A DNA stretch of 48,338 bases from Candidatus Rokubacteria bacterium GWA2_70_23. GTDB taxonomy: Bacteria; Methylomirabilota; Methylomirabilia; Rokubacteriales; CSP1-6. Shown here piece after piece: positions 21,891-30,111 of this stretch. The stretch's first letter is position 1. Every line of letters starts with the position of its first letter. Made by a program: the position numbers and the translations under genes. The DNA lies in the NCBI GenBank assembly GCA_001788395.1, contig MGBT01000119.1, forward strand, positions 1 through 48,338, read 5' to 3'. Below the pieces are notes generated by a model, which did no database searches, had not been told where the DNA came from, and saw nothing but the letters and a program-made list of their open reading frames with translations.

Positions 21891-23222
21891 ATGGCACAAC
21901 GCGCAGGCCGCAGCCCCGAAGAAGACGCGCTCCTCGAGAAGGCCGCCCGCCTGCTGCCCGGCGGGGTGCTGGGCGGCTACTCCGTCCCGCGTGACCTCTC
22001 GTTCGTGGTGCGGGAGGGGCGGGGCCCGCGCCTCTACGACGTCTCCGGACGGGAATACATCGACTACGTCCTGGGCTCGGGTCCGCTCGTGCTGGGGCAC
22101 GCGCACCCTGCCGTCGTGGGGGCGGTGGAGCGGCAGCTCAGCCGGGGCACGACCTACTTCCAGCTCAGCGAGCCCACGCTCGAGCTCGCCGAGGAGATCT
22201 GCCGCGCCGTGCCCTGCGCCGAGCAGGTCCGCTTCACCTCCTCGGGCAGCGAGGCCACCTTCTTCGCCCTCCGCATCGCCCGCGCCTTCACGAAGAAGGA
22301 CAAGATCCTGAAGTTCGAGGGCGGCTTCCACGGCACTCACGACTACTCGCTGATGAGCGTCGGCCCACGGTCGCCCAAGGCCTTCCCCGCCCCGACGCCC
22401 GACTCGGCCGGCATTCCCCACGCCATCCAGGACAGCGTCCTCGTCGCCCCGTTCAACGATCTCGCCGAGACGGAGGCGATCCTCGCCGCCCACCACCAGG
22501 ATCTGGCCGCGGTGATCATGGAGCCCTTCCAGCGGCTCATCGCGCCGCAGCGGGAGTTCCTGCACGGCGTGCGCGAGATCACGCGCCGCCACGGCATCCC
22601 CCTCATCTTCGACGAGATCGTCACGGGCTTCCGCTTCGCCTACGGCGGGGCGCAGGAGTACTACGGCGTGGTCCCCGATCTCGTCGCCCTCGGCAAGATC
22701 ATCGGCGGGGGCTTCGCCCTGGCCGCCGTCGCCGGCCGCCGGGACATCATGCGCCACCTGGCGCCGGACCTCGACGGAACGCCCGAGTTCGTCGCCCAGG
22801 CCGGCACGCTGAACGGCAATCCCGTGGCGGCGACGGCGGGGCTCGCCACGCTCGCGGAGCTGCGGAAGCCCGGGACCTACGCACGGCTCTTCGCCACGGG
22901 GGCCCGGGTCAAGGCCGCGCTGGAAGAGGCCGCCCGCGGGGCGGGGCTCCCCGCCCAGGTGGCCGGCGAGGCGCCGGTGTTCGAGATCTACTTCACCGAC
23001 CGGCCAATCACCGACTACCGGGCCACACTCACCGCCGACCGGCAGCGCCACTCGGCCTTCACACGGGCGCTGCTCGAGCGGGGCGTCGTCAAGGCTAGCC
23101 AGAAGTTCTACGTCTCCCTCGCCCACGGCGAGGAGGATGTCCGGCAGACCACGGAAGCATTCACCGCGGCCTTACGGGCCATGGCCGAACAACAACCGAC
23201 CAATGGGAGGACGCCCTCATGA
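21891..23222 (+). CDS. Class III PLP aminotransferase (glutamate-1-semialdehyde aminomutase-like)
   Basis: A PLP enzyme of aminotransferase class III, 443 residues, closest in pattern to HemL-type aminomutases. Landmarks are LPGGVLGGYS, VLGSGPLVLGHAHPAVVGAV, FTSSGSEATFFALRIARA (PLP phosphate loop), FEGGFHGTHDYSLMS, the PLP Asp in IFDEIVTGFR, and the PLP Lys in ALGKIIGGGF. The HemL-like GTLNGNPVAATAG is also present. The operon has no haem genes. It overlaps a Liv-type binding-protein gene by four bases, so a catabolic transaminase or aminomutase acting on the imported amino compound is more likely than haem synthesis. Confidence 0.85.
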   Translation: MAQRAGRSPEEDALLEKAARLLPGGVLGGYSVPRDLSFVVREGRGPRLYDVSGREYIDYVLGSGPLVLGHAHPAVVGAVERQLSRGTTYFQLSEPTLELAEEICRAVPCAEQVRFTSSGSEATFFALRIARAFTKKDKILKFEGGFHGTHDYSLMSVGPRSPKAFPAPTPDSAGIPHAIQDSVLVAPFNDLAETEAILAAHHQDLAAVIMEPFQRLIAPQREFLHGVREITRRHGIPLIFDEIVTGFRFAYGGAQEYYGVVPDLVALGKIIGGGFALAAVAGRRDIMRHLAPDLDGTPEFVAQAGTLNGNPVAATAGLATLAELRKPGTYARLFATGARVKAALEEAARGAGLPAQVAGEAPVFEIYFTDRPITDYRATLTADRQRHSAFTRALLERGVVKASQKFYVSLAHGEEDVRQTTEAFTAALRAMAEQQPTNGRTPS

Positions 23223-24529
23223 GCGAGCGCTGGATGGATGAACCCTGGGCCAAGTCCGAGGAGTTCTGGTATAGCGGCAAGGTCACGCGGCGGACACTCC
23301 TCGGCCTCGGCGCCACCGCGGCCGGCGCCCTCGGCGCCACCATGCTGGTGCCCGCGCCCTGGTGGCACGCGTTCGGCCAGGCCAAACCCTACAAGATCGG
23401 CACGCTCCAGCCGCTCTCGGGTGCGGCGGCCGCCGGTGGCAAGACGGCGCTGGTCGGGGTGGAGATGGCGGTGGACCGCGCCAACAAGTCGGGCGGGATC
23501 GGCGGCCGACCCGTCGAGCTGATCGTCGCCGACTACGAGTCCAAGCCCGACGTCGGCCGGCGCAAGGCCGAGAAGCTCGCCCTCGAGGACAAGATCGACG
23601 CCCACGTGGGCGGCTACCTGTCCAACGTGTGCCTGGCCTGCATGCCGGTGTGGGAGGAGCACAAGATCGTCAACATGATCACGGTGTGCCTCGACACGAC
23701 CATCACGACCACCAAGTGCAGCCGCTACACCTTCCGGCCCTTCGACTACGCCCCCGCCCAGGCGGTGGCCTTCGCGCCGTACCTGGTGAACAAGCTCGGC
23801 AAGAAGTGGCACATCGTCTACGCCGACTACGCCTGGGGGCAGTCCACCCGTGACGCCTTCGCCGCGGAGATCAAGAAGAACGGCGGCGAGATGGTCGGCT
23901 CCACGGGCATCCCCCTCGGCACGGCCGACATGACGCCCTTCCTGTCGAAGATCAGCGGGAGCTTCGACGGGCTCTTCGGCATCTTCTTCGGCGGCCAGGG
24001 CATCTCGTTCCTGACCCAGACCTTCGACCTCGGCATGTCGAAGAAGTACAAGATCGCCGGCGACGGGGCCATGACGCCCTCGGTGAGCCTCCCTGCCATC
24101 GGCACCAAGGGAGAGGGGTTCGTCGGCCTCGACCGCTACATCCCGGTGCTGGAGGGGCCGCTCAACACGCCCTCCCACAAGAAGTTCTTCGACGACGCGG
24201 TGGCCCGGCTCAAGGCCATCGACCCGTCGGGCCCGCTGCCGGACCGCTTCGTGCAGTCCAACTTCGAGGGCTTCAATGCCCTGAAGCTCGGGATGCAGAA
24301 GTCCGGGTTCCGGGGCCGCGAGGACACCATGAAGCTGATCGCGGCCCTGGAGGGGCTGGAGATGAAGGAGGGAGACGACTTCCCGCAGGGCGACAAGATC
24401 CTCCGCAAGGAGGACCACCAGGCCTTCCTGCGCGAGTTCATCTACGACCTGAAGAACGTCAAGCACCGGCTGCTGGAGATCGTGCCGAAGGAGAAGACCC
24501 TCGTCCCGCCGGCCTGCAAGTTCGTGTAG
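23219..24529 (+). CDS. Tat-exported Liv-type ABC substrate-binding protein
   Basis: Periplasmic binding protein of the branched-chain amino acid/urea/amide type (Peripla_BP_6), 436 residues. A twin-arginine-like signal (VTRRTLLGLGATAAGALGA near 22-40) precedes the mature start KPYKIGTLQPLSGAAAAGG. AGGIGGRPVELIVADYESKPDVGRRKAEKL-type sequence (here starting SGGIGGRPVELI) is typical of the lobe 1 hinge. ATG 23219 overlaps the aminotransferase stop. The long N-terminal region before the twin arginine (21 residues) is unusual but common in Tat substrates of this group. A strong hairpin follows the stop. The ligand is unknown. The neighbouring aminotransferase suggests an amino acid or amine. Confidence 0.9.
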   Translation: MSERWMDEPWAKSEEFWYSGKVTRRTLLGLGATAAGALGATMLVPAPWWHAFGQAKPYKIGTLQPLSGAAAAGGKTALVGVEMAVDRANKSGGIGGRPVELIVADYESKPDVGRRKAEKLALEDKIDAHVGGYLSNVCLACMPVWEEHKIVNMITVCLDTTITTTKCSRYTFRPFDYAPAQAVAFAPYLVNKLGKKWHIVYADYAWGQSTRDAFAAEIKKNGGEMVGSTGIPLGTADMTPFLSKISGSFDGLFGIFFGGQGISFLTQTFDLGMSKKYKIAGDGAMTPSVSLPAIGTKGEGFVGLDRYIPVLEGPLNTPSHKKFFDDAVARLKAIDPSGPLPDRFVQSNFEGFNALKLGMQKSGFRGREDTMKLIAALEGLEMKEGDDFPQGDKILRKEDHQAFLREFIYDLKNVKHRLLEIVPKEKTLVPPACKFV

Positions 24530-24530
24530 C

Positions 24531-25325
24531 GTGCCGTCCGACTCTCCCCGAAGGGGCACGCCGGCCGTGCTCCGCCGGCGTGCCCCTTCGGGGCCGATTC
24601 TCCGCACCGAGGGGCTCACGATGCGGTTCGGCGGCCTCGCCGCCGTCAACAACGTGAGCGTCTCCGTCCCGCGGGGGGAGATCCGCGCCATCATCGGCCC
24701 CAACGGCGCGGGCAAGAGCACCTTCTTCAACTGCGTGACCGGTGTCCTCCGACCCACTGGCGGGCGCGTCCTCCTCGACGGCGAGGATGTGGCCGGACTG
24801 CCGCCGAACCGGATTTCCCGTAAGGGCATTGCGCGCTCGTACCAGATCACCAACATTCTGCCCGGCGCCACCGTGCTCGAGAACGTCCGCATCGCCGCCC
24901 AGTCGCGGCAGCATGGCTGGAGCCTGCTGAGCCACCACCGCGCCTTCGGCGATCTGATCGACCGGGCGCGAAGCGTGCTGGAGGCGGTCGCGCTCCGCGA
25001 AAAGGAGGACGAGCTGGCGGCCAACCTCTCGCACGGCGAGCAGCGCAACCTCGAGATCGGCATCGCGCTGGCCACCGAGCCCCGGCTCCTGTGCCTCGAC
25101 GAGCCGACGGCCGGAATGAGCGTCACCGAGACCCACGCCACGGTCGGCTTGATCCGCCGCATCGCCCACGACGTGACCATCCTCATCGTGGAGCACGACA
25201 TGGACGTCGTGATGGGGCTGGCGCGTACGATCACCGTGCTCCACTACGGCGAGGTGCTCGCCGAGGGAACGCCGGCCGAGATCCAGGACAACCCGCGGGT
25301 GCAGGAGGTTTACCTCAAGACCTGA
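24531..25325 (+). CDS. Liv-type ABC transporter ATP-binding protein (LivG-like)
   Basis: One of two ATPases of the Liv importer, 264 residues. It has LRTEGLTMRFGGLAAVNNVS, Walker A GPNGAGKST (near 61-69), the LivG-type NRISRKGIARSYQI, signature LSHGEQRNLEIG, Walker B LLCLDEPTAGM and switch His VEHDMD. The GTG start (24531) lies two bases after the binding-protein stop. A second in-frame GTG at 24567 lies in the loop of the hairpin 24546-24593. The first 25 residues (SPRRGTPAVLRRRAPSG) come from that hairpin and are not part of the family fold, so the true start is uncertain. Confidence 0.92.
   Translation: MPSDSPRRGTPAVLRRRAPSGPILRTEGLTMRFGGLAAVNNVSVSVPRGEIRAIIGPNGAGKSTFFNCVTGVLRPTGGRVLLDGEDVAGLPPNRISRKGIARSYQITNILPGATVLENVRIAAQSRQHGWSLLSHHRAFGDLIDRARSVLEAVALREKEDELAANLSHGEQRNLEIGIALATEPRLLCLDEPTAGMSVTETHATVGLIRRIAHDVTILIVEHDMDVVMGLARTITVLHYGEVLAEGTPAEIQDNPRVQEVYLKT
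24546..24593 (+). promoter_or_regulatory. Perfect 20-bp-stem hairpin after the binding-protein gene
   Basis: Arms 24546-24565 and 24574-24593 are perfect reverse complements (CCCCGAAGGGGCACGCCGGC and its complement) with an 8-base loop. It starts 17 bases after the binding-protein stop and covers the beginning of the LivG frame. Such intercistronic hairpins are known to protect upstream mRNA and lower downstream expression in binding-protein operons (malE-malF is the classic case). That would give many binding proteins per membrane complex. No U-run follows. Confidence 0.7.
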
Positions 25326-26032
25326 TGCTGACCCTCACGGAGGTTCACACCTACTACGGCAAGAGCCACATCCTGCTCGGCGTCTCCCTCGAGGTGCAGC
25401 CGGGCGAGGTGGTCGGTCTCCTCGGTCGGAACGGCGTCGGCAAGAGCACCACGCTCAAGACCATCATGGGGCTCGTGCGGCCGTCGGGGGGACACGTGCG
25501 CTTCGAGGGGCGCGAGATCGCCGGCACGGCGCCCCACCGCCTCGCTCACGCGGGGCTAGCCTGGGTACCCGAGGACCGCCGCATCTTCCGGCTCCTCACG
25601 GTCATGGAGAACCTGCGCACGGGGCTCGACCGGCCGGGGATGACCGAGGCCAGGCGGCGCGAGCTGCTCGACAAGGTCTACGCCCACTTCCCCGTGCTGG
25701 CGGAGCGGCGGAGCCAGGCGGGGGGCACCCTGTCCGGCGGCGAGCAGCAGATGCTCGCCATCGCGCGCGCCATGATGCTCGAGCCCAAGATCATCCTCCT
25801 CGACGAGCCGACGGAGGGGCTGATGCCGCGCATGGTCGGCCAGATCCGCGAGATCATCACGCTGCTCCACCAGGACCGCGTCGCGATCCTGCTGGTCGAG
25901 CAGAACGTGCCGCTCACCCTGGACGTCAGCGATCGCGTCTACATCATGGAGAAGGGTCTCGTCCGCCACCATGCCACGGCCGCCGAGCTGCGGGCCGACC
26001 ACGCCGTCATCCACCAGTACCTGGGGGTCTAG
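25325..26032 (+). CDS. Liv-type ABC transporter ATP-binding protein (LivF-like)
   Basis: The second ATPase, 235 residues. It has TEVHTYYGKSHILLGVSLEV, Walker A GRNGVGKSTT, the LivF hallmark WVPEDRRIFRLLTVMENL, signature LSGGEQQMLAIARAM, Walker B IILLDEPTEGL and VEQNV in place of the switch His, as usual for LivF. ATG 25325 overlaps the LivG stop by one base. The open frame upstream is LivG shadow. Confidence 0.95.
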   Translation: MLTLTEVHTYYGKSHILLGVSLEVQPGEVVGLLGRNGVGKSTTLKTIMGLVRPSGGHVRFEGREIAGTAPHRLAHAGLAWVPEDRRIFRLLTVMENLRTGLDRPGMTEARRRELLDKVYAHFPVLAERRSQAGGTLSGGEQQMLAIARAMMLEPKIILLDEPTEGLMPRMVGQIREIITLLHQDRVAILLVEQNVPLTLDVSDRVYIMEKGLVRHHATAAELRADHAVIHQYLGV

Positions 26033-26034
26033 CC

Positions 26035-26907
26035 GTGAGCATCCCCCTCGACCAGATCCTCATCCAGACGGTCAACGGGCTCGTCAACGGGATGATCCTC
26101 GCGCTCGTGGCCTCAGGGCTGACGCTCATCTTCGGGATCATGGACGTGGTCAACTTCGCCCATGGCGACCTCGTGATGCTAGGCGGATTCACGGGCGCGG
26201 TGACCATCGCGGCGACGGGCAATTTCTGGCTCGCCCTCCTCGTCGCCGTGCTCGTCATCGCGGTGTTCGGCGCCGCGCTCCAGGCAACGACGCTGCGCCC
26301 GCTGCTGGGCCGCGATCCCCTCACCACCATCCTCGCCACCTTCGGCATATCGCTCGTGCTCCAGAAGTACGCGCTCTGGCAGTGGGGACCGTCGGCGCGC
26401 AGGATCCAGGAGCCCCTCACCGGCCAGTTCCAGCTCTTCTACCTGCAGTACCCGTGGTACCGAGTGCTCACCGCCGTCCTCTCGGCGGCCATCATCGGCG
26501 GCTTCTGGCTCTTCCTCAGGCATGGCAAGTACGGCATCTGGATCCGCGCCACCATGCAGGACCGCATCATGGCCTCGGCCATGGGCATCCCGGTCCCGTG
26601 GGTCCACACCGGCGTCTTCGCCATCGGCGCCGGCATGGCCGCCGCCAGCGGGGTGCTCTTCGGCCCCCTCGGCGGAGTCACGCAGAACATGGGGCTGGAC
26701 TTCACGCTGCGGGCCTTCATCGTGGTGGTGGTGGGCGGGATGGGCAATCTCGGCGGCTCCATCTTCGCCGCGATCCTCATCAGCCTGCTCGAGGCCTACG
26801 CCTCCCTGGTCGTGAGCCCGGCCCAGGCGGTGATCGTCTCCTTCGTGGTCCTGATTCTCACGCTCCTCTTCCGGCCCACGGGCCTCTTCGTCCCGACGCC
26901 GAAGTGA
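26035..26907 (+). CDS. Liv-type ABC transporter permease (LivH-like)
   Basis: Inner-membrane permease, 290 residues, strongly hydrophobic with about eight membrane segments. The LivH start NGLVNGMILALVASGLTLIF and IMDVVNFAHGDLVMLGGF are clear, as is the cytoplasmic loop RATMQDRIMASAMGIPV. The C-terminal GGMGNLGGSIFAAILI is the family signature. The start is GTG, two bases after the LivF stop. The stop lies in a short tandem repeat. Confidence 0.94.
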   Translation: MSIPLDQILIQTVNGLVNGMILALVASGLTLIFGIMDVVNFAHGDLVMLGGFTGAVTIAATGNFWLALLVAVLVIAVFGAALQATTLRPLLGRDPLTTILATFGISLVLQKYALWQWGPSARRIQEPLTGQFQLFYLQYPWYRVLTAVLSAAIIGGFWLFLRHGKYGIWIRATMQDRIMASAMGIPVPWVHTGVFAIGAGMAAASGVLFGPLGGVTQNMGLDFTLRAFIVVVVGGMGNLGGSIFAAILISLLEAYASLVVSPAQAVIVSFVVLILTLLFRPTGLFVPTPK

Positions 26908-26937
26908 GGCCCCCGAAGTGAGGACCCCGAAGTGAGG
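26901..26937 (+). repeat. Three tandem copies of a 14-base unit at the livH stop
   Basis: GAAGTGAGG occurs at 26901, 26915 and 26929, a 14-base period (CCCCGAAGTGAGGA). The first copy holds the livH TGA. The last supplies the GAGG ribosome-binding site for the next gene. Slippage duplication is the simplest origin. Confidence 0.8.
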
Positions 26938-26942
26938 ACCCA

Positions 26943-27899
26943 ATGATCGCCCGCCGCTCGCCCACCGCCTACTGGACCGGCTTCGCCGTCGTGCTGGCCC
27001 TACTGGCCATCGCCCCTCTCGTGTTGCCGGAGTTCTGGCGACGCTTCGTCACCGAGATCCTGATCTGGGGCCTGCTAGCCATGTCCTCGGACATCCTGAT
27101 CGGCTACACGGGCATGGTCTCCTTCGGCCACTCGGTCTTCTTCGGGCTGGGCATATACGGGGCGGCCGCCGCCCTCCTTTCCGTCAAGCCACCGAACCTG
27201 TGGTTGGCGCTCCTCTACGGGCTGACGGCCGCCGGTACGGCCGCCGTCTTCGTGGCCTACTTCTCGACGCGGCTGCGCGACATCTACTTCGCCATCACGA
27301 CGCTCGTCTTCTCCCAGATCTTCTACGTCATCATCTTCACGTGGACCGCGGTCACGGGCGGCGAGAATGGGCTGACCTTCGCCCAGCCGTTGCTCTCTCT
27401 CCCCGGCCTCGGGGCGGCGCGCTTCACCCCGGAGACCCTTCACTGGTTCGTGCTCGGGGTGGTGACGGTCTCGTACCTGCTCCTCCGACGCATCACCCAG
27501 TCGCCGTTCGGGATGGTGCTGCAGTCCATCCGCGAGAACGAGCCGCGGACCCGGGCCATCGGCTACGCTGTTGAGCGCTACAAGATCGTGGCGGTCATGC
27601 TCTCTGGGCTCTTCGCGGGCCTGGCCGGCGTCCTCTACGCGGTCCAGAACAAGTTCGCCGCGCCCGACTTCGTCTTCTTCGCGGTCTCCGGCGAGGTCGT
27701 GATCTTCAACGTGATGGGCGGCATGGGCACGCTGGTGGGGCCGGTGGCGGGCGCGGCCTTCTTCCTGCTGCTGCGCGAGGGCGTCTCGCGCTACTTCACC
27801 GAGTACTACCTGATCCCGGTGGGCATCATCTTCACCGCGATGGTGATCTTCATGCCCCAGGGCCTCCTCGGCTTCGCCAAGCGCCGGCTGAACGAGTAG
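26943..27899 (+). CDS. Liv-type ABC transporter permease (LivM-like)
   Basis: The second permease, 318 residues with about eight to ten membrane segments. The LivM hallmarks are SSDILIGYTGMVSFGHSVFFGLGIYGAA, the long periplasmic insert with TGGENGL, the cytoplasmic loop SIRENEPRTRAIGY, and near the C-terminus NVMGGMGTLVGPVAGAAFF. It completes a full binding protein-LivG-LivF-LivH-LivM importer in one operon with the aminotransferase. Confidence 0.94.
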   Translation: MIARRSPTAYWTGFAVVLALLAIAPLVLPEFWRRFVTEILIWGLLAMSSDILIGYTGMVSFGHSVFFGLGIYGAAAALLSVKPPNLWLALLYGLTAAGTAAVFVAYFSTRLRDIYFAITTLVFSQIFYVIIFTWTAVTGGENGLTFAQPLLSLPGLGAARFTPETLHWFVLGVVTVSYLLLRRITQSPFGMVLQSIRENEPRTRAIGYAVERYKIVAVMLSGLFAGLAGVLYAVQNKFAAPDFVFFAVSGEVVIFNVMGGMGTLVGPVAGAAFFLLLREGVSRYFTEYYLIPVGIIFTAMVIFMPQGLLGFAKRRLNE

Positions 27900-27909
27900 C
27901 GCGGGGCCG

Positions 27910-27971
27910 ACTCACTTCGCCCTGGCTCGCTCACGCTCGCCCGATTCCCAGGTGTGCTCGCCTCGCCTGCG
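27910..27971 (-). repeat. Reverse-oriented partial copy of repeat family R2
   Basis: Read on the minus strand this is CGCAGGCGAGGCGAGC, a diverged middle with TGGGAATC, then GGGCGAGCGTGAGCGAGCC, matching the two plus-strand R2 copies. It continues into GGGCGAAGTGAGTC, which resembles the tail of the R1 repeat. Like the others it lies directly after a stop codon, here the end of livM. Confidence 0.6.
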
Positions 27972-28199
27972 TCTCCGGCTCGCCGAGCCACGTTCTCGGT
28001 CGGCGTGGGCGCTCAACGTACACCCACGTACGCCTCGCGCCCGCGCCGGCTCGCTCCGCTCGCCGCAGTGTCCTTCTCCGCTCGCCTCGGCGCGCTTCGC
28101 GCTCTCTCGATCCATCGGCCCGGCTCGCCTTCGGCTGCGCCTCGCACCGCGGGCTGCGGCTCGCCCTGCGAGGCCTCGTCCGGCTCGTCGTTCGTCCCG

Positions 28200-28390
28200 G
28201 CGCGGAACTCGATCTCCCCCGCGACGAAGACCTCCGCGACACCCGCCGCCCGCCCGGAGGCCTTGATCTGGCGGATGAGGCGGTCCATCCGGGCGGTGAA
28301 CTCGCCACGGGGCATGAAGCACTCGGGATCGATCGCCAGGTAGAAGCCGCTCGTGATGAGCGGGTCCTGGCCGAGAACGCCCGGCGCTAG
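28200..28390 (-). pseudogene. C-terminal remnant of an Ldh-family (malate/L-lactate type) dehydrogenase
   Basis: On the minus strand the frame reads SGFYLAIDPECFMPRGEF, then RMDRLIRQIKASGRAAGVAE and VFVAGEIEFRAG. This is the C-terminal pattern of the Ldh_2 malate/L-lactate/sulfolactate dehydrogenase family (FxAIDPExFMP..F..R...LI..IK, then PGE). The rest of the roughly 340-residue enzyme is absent, and the frame runs on into repeat-derived sequence at both ends. It is a gene remnant. Confidence 0.6.
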
Positions 28391-28572
28391 AAGCGCTGCC
28401 CTCGCGGGGACGGCGAGGGTGACGGCGAGGGTGACGGCGCCGAGCCCGGCTGCATCATCGGCGAGCGCGACTCGGCCAGCAGCGCGCGGAGCTTCTCCCG
28501 CTGCTCCGGGTTGAGAGGGTGTATCACTTCCGAGGCGTTGACCCCTCCCGGTGCGCGCCCGACACTGACCCC

Positions 28573-30090
28573 GTGCTCGCGCGCGTACGCTCCGCGTCAC
28601 TTCAGGGGATCCAGGCCGTCGTCGTCTCGGTGGAGGTCGACGTCGCCTCGGGCCTGCCGTCCTTCACGACGGTGGGGCTGCCGGATTCCACCGTGCGCGA
28701 GAGCCGCGACCGCATCCGCGCGGCCATCCACAATGCGGGCTTCAGCTTCCCCGTGGACCGCATCACGGTGAACCTGGCGCCCGCCGATCTGCGCAAGGAG
28801 GGCCCGGCCTTCGACCTGCCGATGGCGGTGGGCATCCTCGCCGCCACGGGAGTCGTGAAGCCGGACCTGCTCGAGCGCGCCGCGCTCCTCGGGGAGCTGT
28901 CCCTCGACGGGCGCGTCCGTCCCGTGCGCGGCGTCCTTCCCGTGGCGCTCCTCTGCCGCCAGGAACGGATCCCGCTCTTGATGGTGCCCGCCGAGAACGC
29001 GCGGGAGGCCGCAGTGGTCGCGGGACTCCACGTCATCCCGGTGCACAGCATCCACGACACGGTGGAGTATCTCAACGGGGAACGGCCACTCGAGCGGGTG
29101 GAGGCGACCGCAGCGGGGTGCGTCGAGCCCGGGCCCGGGACGATCGACTTCGCCGAGGTGCGCGGTCAGGCCCACGCCAAGCGCGCGCTCGAGATCGCCG
29201 CTGCGGGCGGCCACAACGTCCTGATGATCGGCCCACCCGGGGCCGGCAAGACCATGCTCGCCCAGCGCCTCGCCACCATCCTCCCGCCGCTGTCGCTGGA
29301 CGAGGCCATCGAGGTGTCGGTGGTCTGGAGCGTGGCGGGGCTCCTGTCGGCCGAGCGCGGACTCGTGGGCAGCCGCCCGTTCCGGGCGCCGCACCACACG
29401 GTGTCCGGGTCGGGGCTCATCGGCGGCGGCGGCGCTCCCCATCCGGGCGAGGCGAGCCTGGCGCACCTGGGCGTGCTCTTCCTGGACGAGCTGCCCGAGT
29501 TCTCCCGGCGCGTGCTCGAGTCCCTGCGCCAGCCGCTGGAGGACGGGGTGGTCACGGTCACCCGCGCGGCGGGGAGCGCGTCCTTCCCCGCGCGCTTCCA
29601 GCTCGTGGGCGCGGCGAACCCGTGCCGGCGCGGCTGCCGCTCGGTGGAGACCTGCGCATGCACGCCCGCCGAGCGCGAGCAGTACCTGGGGCGTCTCTCG
29701 GGACCCCTCCTGGACCGCATCGACCTCCACGTCGAACTGCCGGCGGTGACCTACGCCGATCTCGATGCCGATGCCGCCGGCGAGCCGTCGGCGGCCATCC
29801 GGCGACGCGTGGTCGCCGCGCGGGACCGCCAGGCCGCGCGCTTCGCGGGCACCGACGTGCGCGTCAACGCGCGCATGAGCGGGCGACAGACGCGCCTCTT
29901 CTGCCGCGTGCCGGCGGAGGCAGGCCGCTTGCTCGGGCGCGCCGTCTCCCGGCTCGGCCTCTCGGCGCGCGCCTATCACCGCATTCTCAAGGTCGCGCGG
30001 ACGGTTGCGGACCTGGCAGGATGTGAGACGATAGCTGCGGAGCACGTGTCCGAGGCCCTGCAGTATCGGGCGTTCGACCGCTGCCTCTGA
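28573..30090 (+). CDS. comM: YifB/ComM-family Mg-chelatase-like AAA+ ATPase
   Basis: ComM is a hexameric helicase that drives branch migration during natural transformation. It has 505 residues. I chose GTG 28573 because it gives MLARVRSASLQGIQAVVVSV, the normal family start. The frame is open 18 codons further. An N-terminal LonS5-fold domain (FTTVGLPDSTVRESRDR, VNLAPADLRKEGPAFDLPMA) is followed by Walker A GPPGAGKT (220-227), FRAPHHTVSGSGLIGGG, Walker B LFLDELPEF, and the zinc-like CRRGCRS..C.C.P cluster. The C-terminus LSARAYHRILKVARTVADL is typical. The nearby type IV pilus genes would fit DNA uptake. Confidence 0.95.
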   Translation: MLARVRSASLQGIQAVVVSVEVDVASGLPSFTTVGLPDSTVRESRDRIRAAIHNAGFSFPVDRITVNLAPADLRKEGPAFDLPMAVGILAATGVVKPDLLERAALLGELSLDGRVRPVRGVLPVALLCRQERIPLLMVPAENAREAAVVAGLHVIPVHSIHDTVEYLNGERPLERVEATAAGCVEPGPGTIDFAEVRGQAHAKRALEIAAAGGHNVLMIGPPGAGKTMLAQRLATILPPLSLDEAIEVSVVWSVAGLLSAERGLVGSRPFRAPHHTVSGSGLIGGGGAPHPGEASLAHLGVLFLDELPEFSRRVLESLRQPLEDGVVTVTRAAGSASFPARFQLVGAANPCRRGCRSVETCACTPAEREQYLGRLSGPLLDRIDLHVELPAVTYADLDADAAGEPSAAIRRRVVAARDRQAARFAGTDVRVNARMSGRQTRLFCRVPAEAGRLLGRAVSRLGLSARAYHRILKVARTVADLAGCETIAAEHVSEALQYRAFDRCL

Positions 30091-30111
30091 TCTTCTCTCC
30101 GGGAGGCCGTC

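Larger units (their letters stand above)
27900..28572. other. Gene-free stretch with repeats and decayed coding sequence
   Basis: About 670 bases between livM and comM without an intact gene. At 27910-27971 a reverse-oriented piece of repeat family R2 starts just after the livM stop. From about 28030 to 28130 the sequence is a run of CTCGCC/CGCTCG-type short repeats. At about 28200-28390 is a minus-strand dehydrogenase remnant. At 28411-28440 is a 12-base tandem repeat (GGCGAGGGTGAC). On the minus strand 28390-28520 a frame reads HPLNPEQREKLRALLAESRS, which I cannot assign. Confidence 0.6.

Noticed and set aside
21870-21892. Insertion of a palindromic coding element at CCCTTCAACGAGCTCAG
   Set aside because: It recalls a short palindrome common in some genomes, but only one partial copy is seen and it does not form a clear inverted repeat here.
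21891-23222. True hemL (glutamate-1-semialdehyde aminomutase of haem synthesis)
   Set aside because: Motifs are HemL-like, but no haem genes are nearby and the gene is coupled to an importer. A catabolic relative is more likely.
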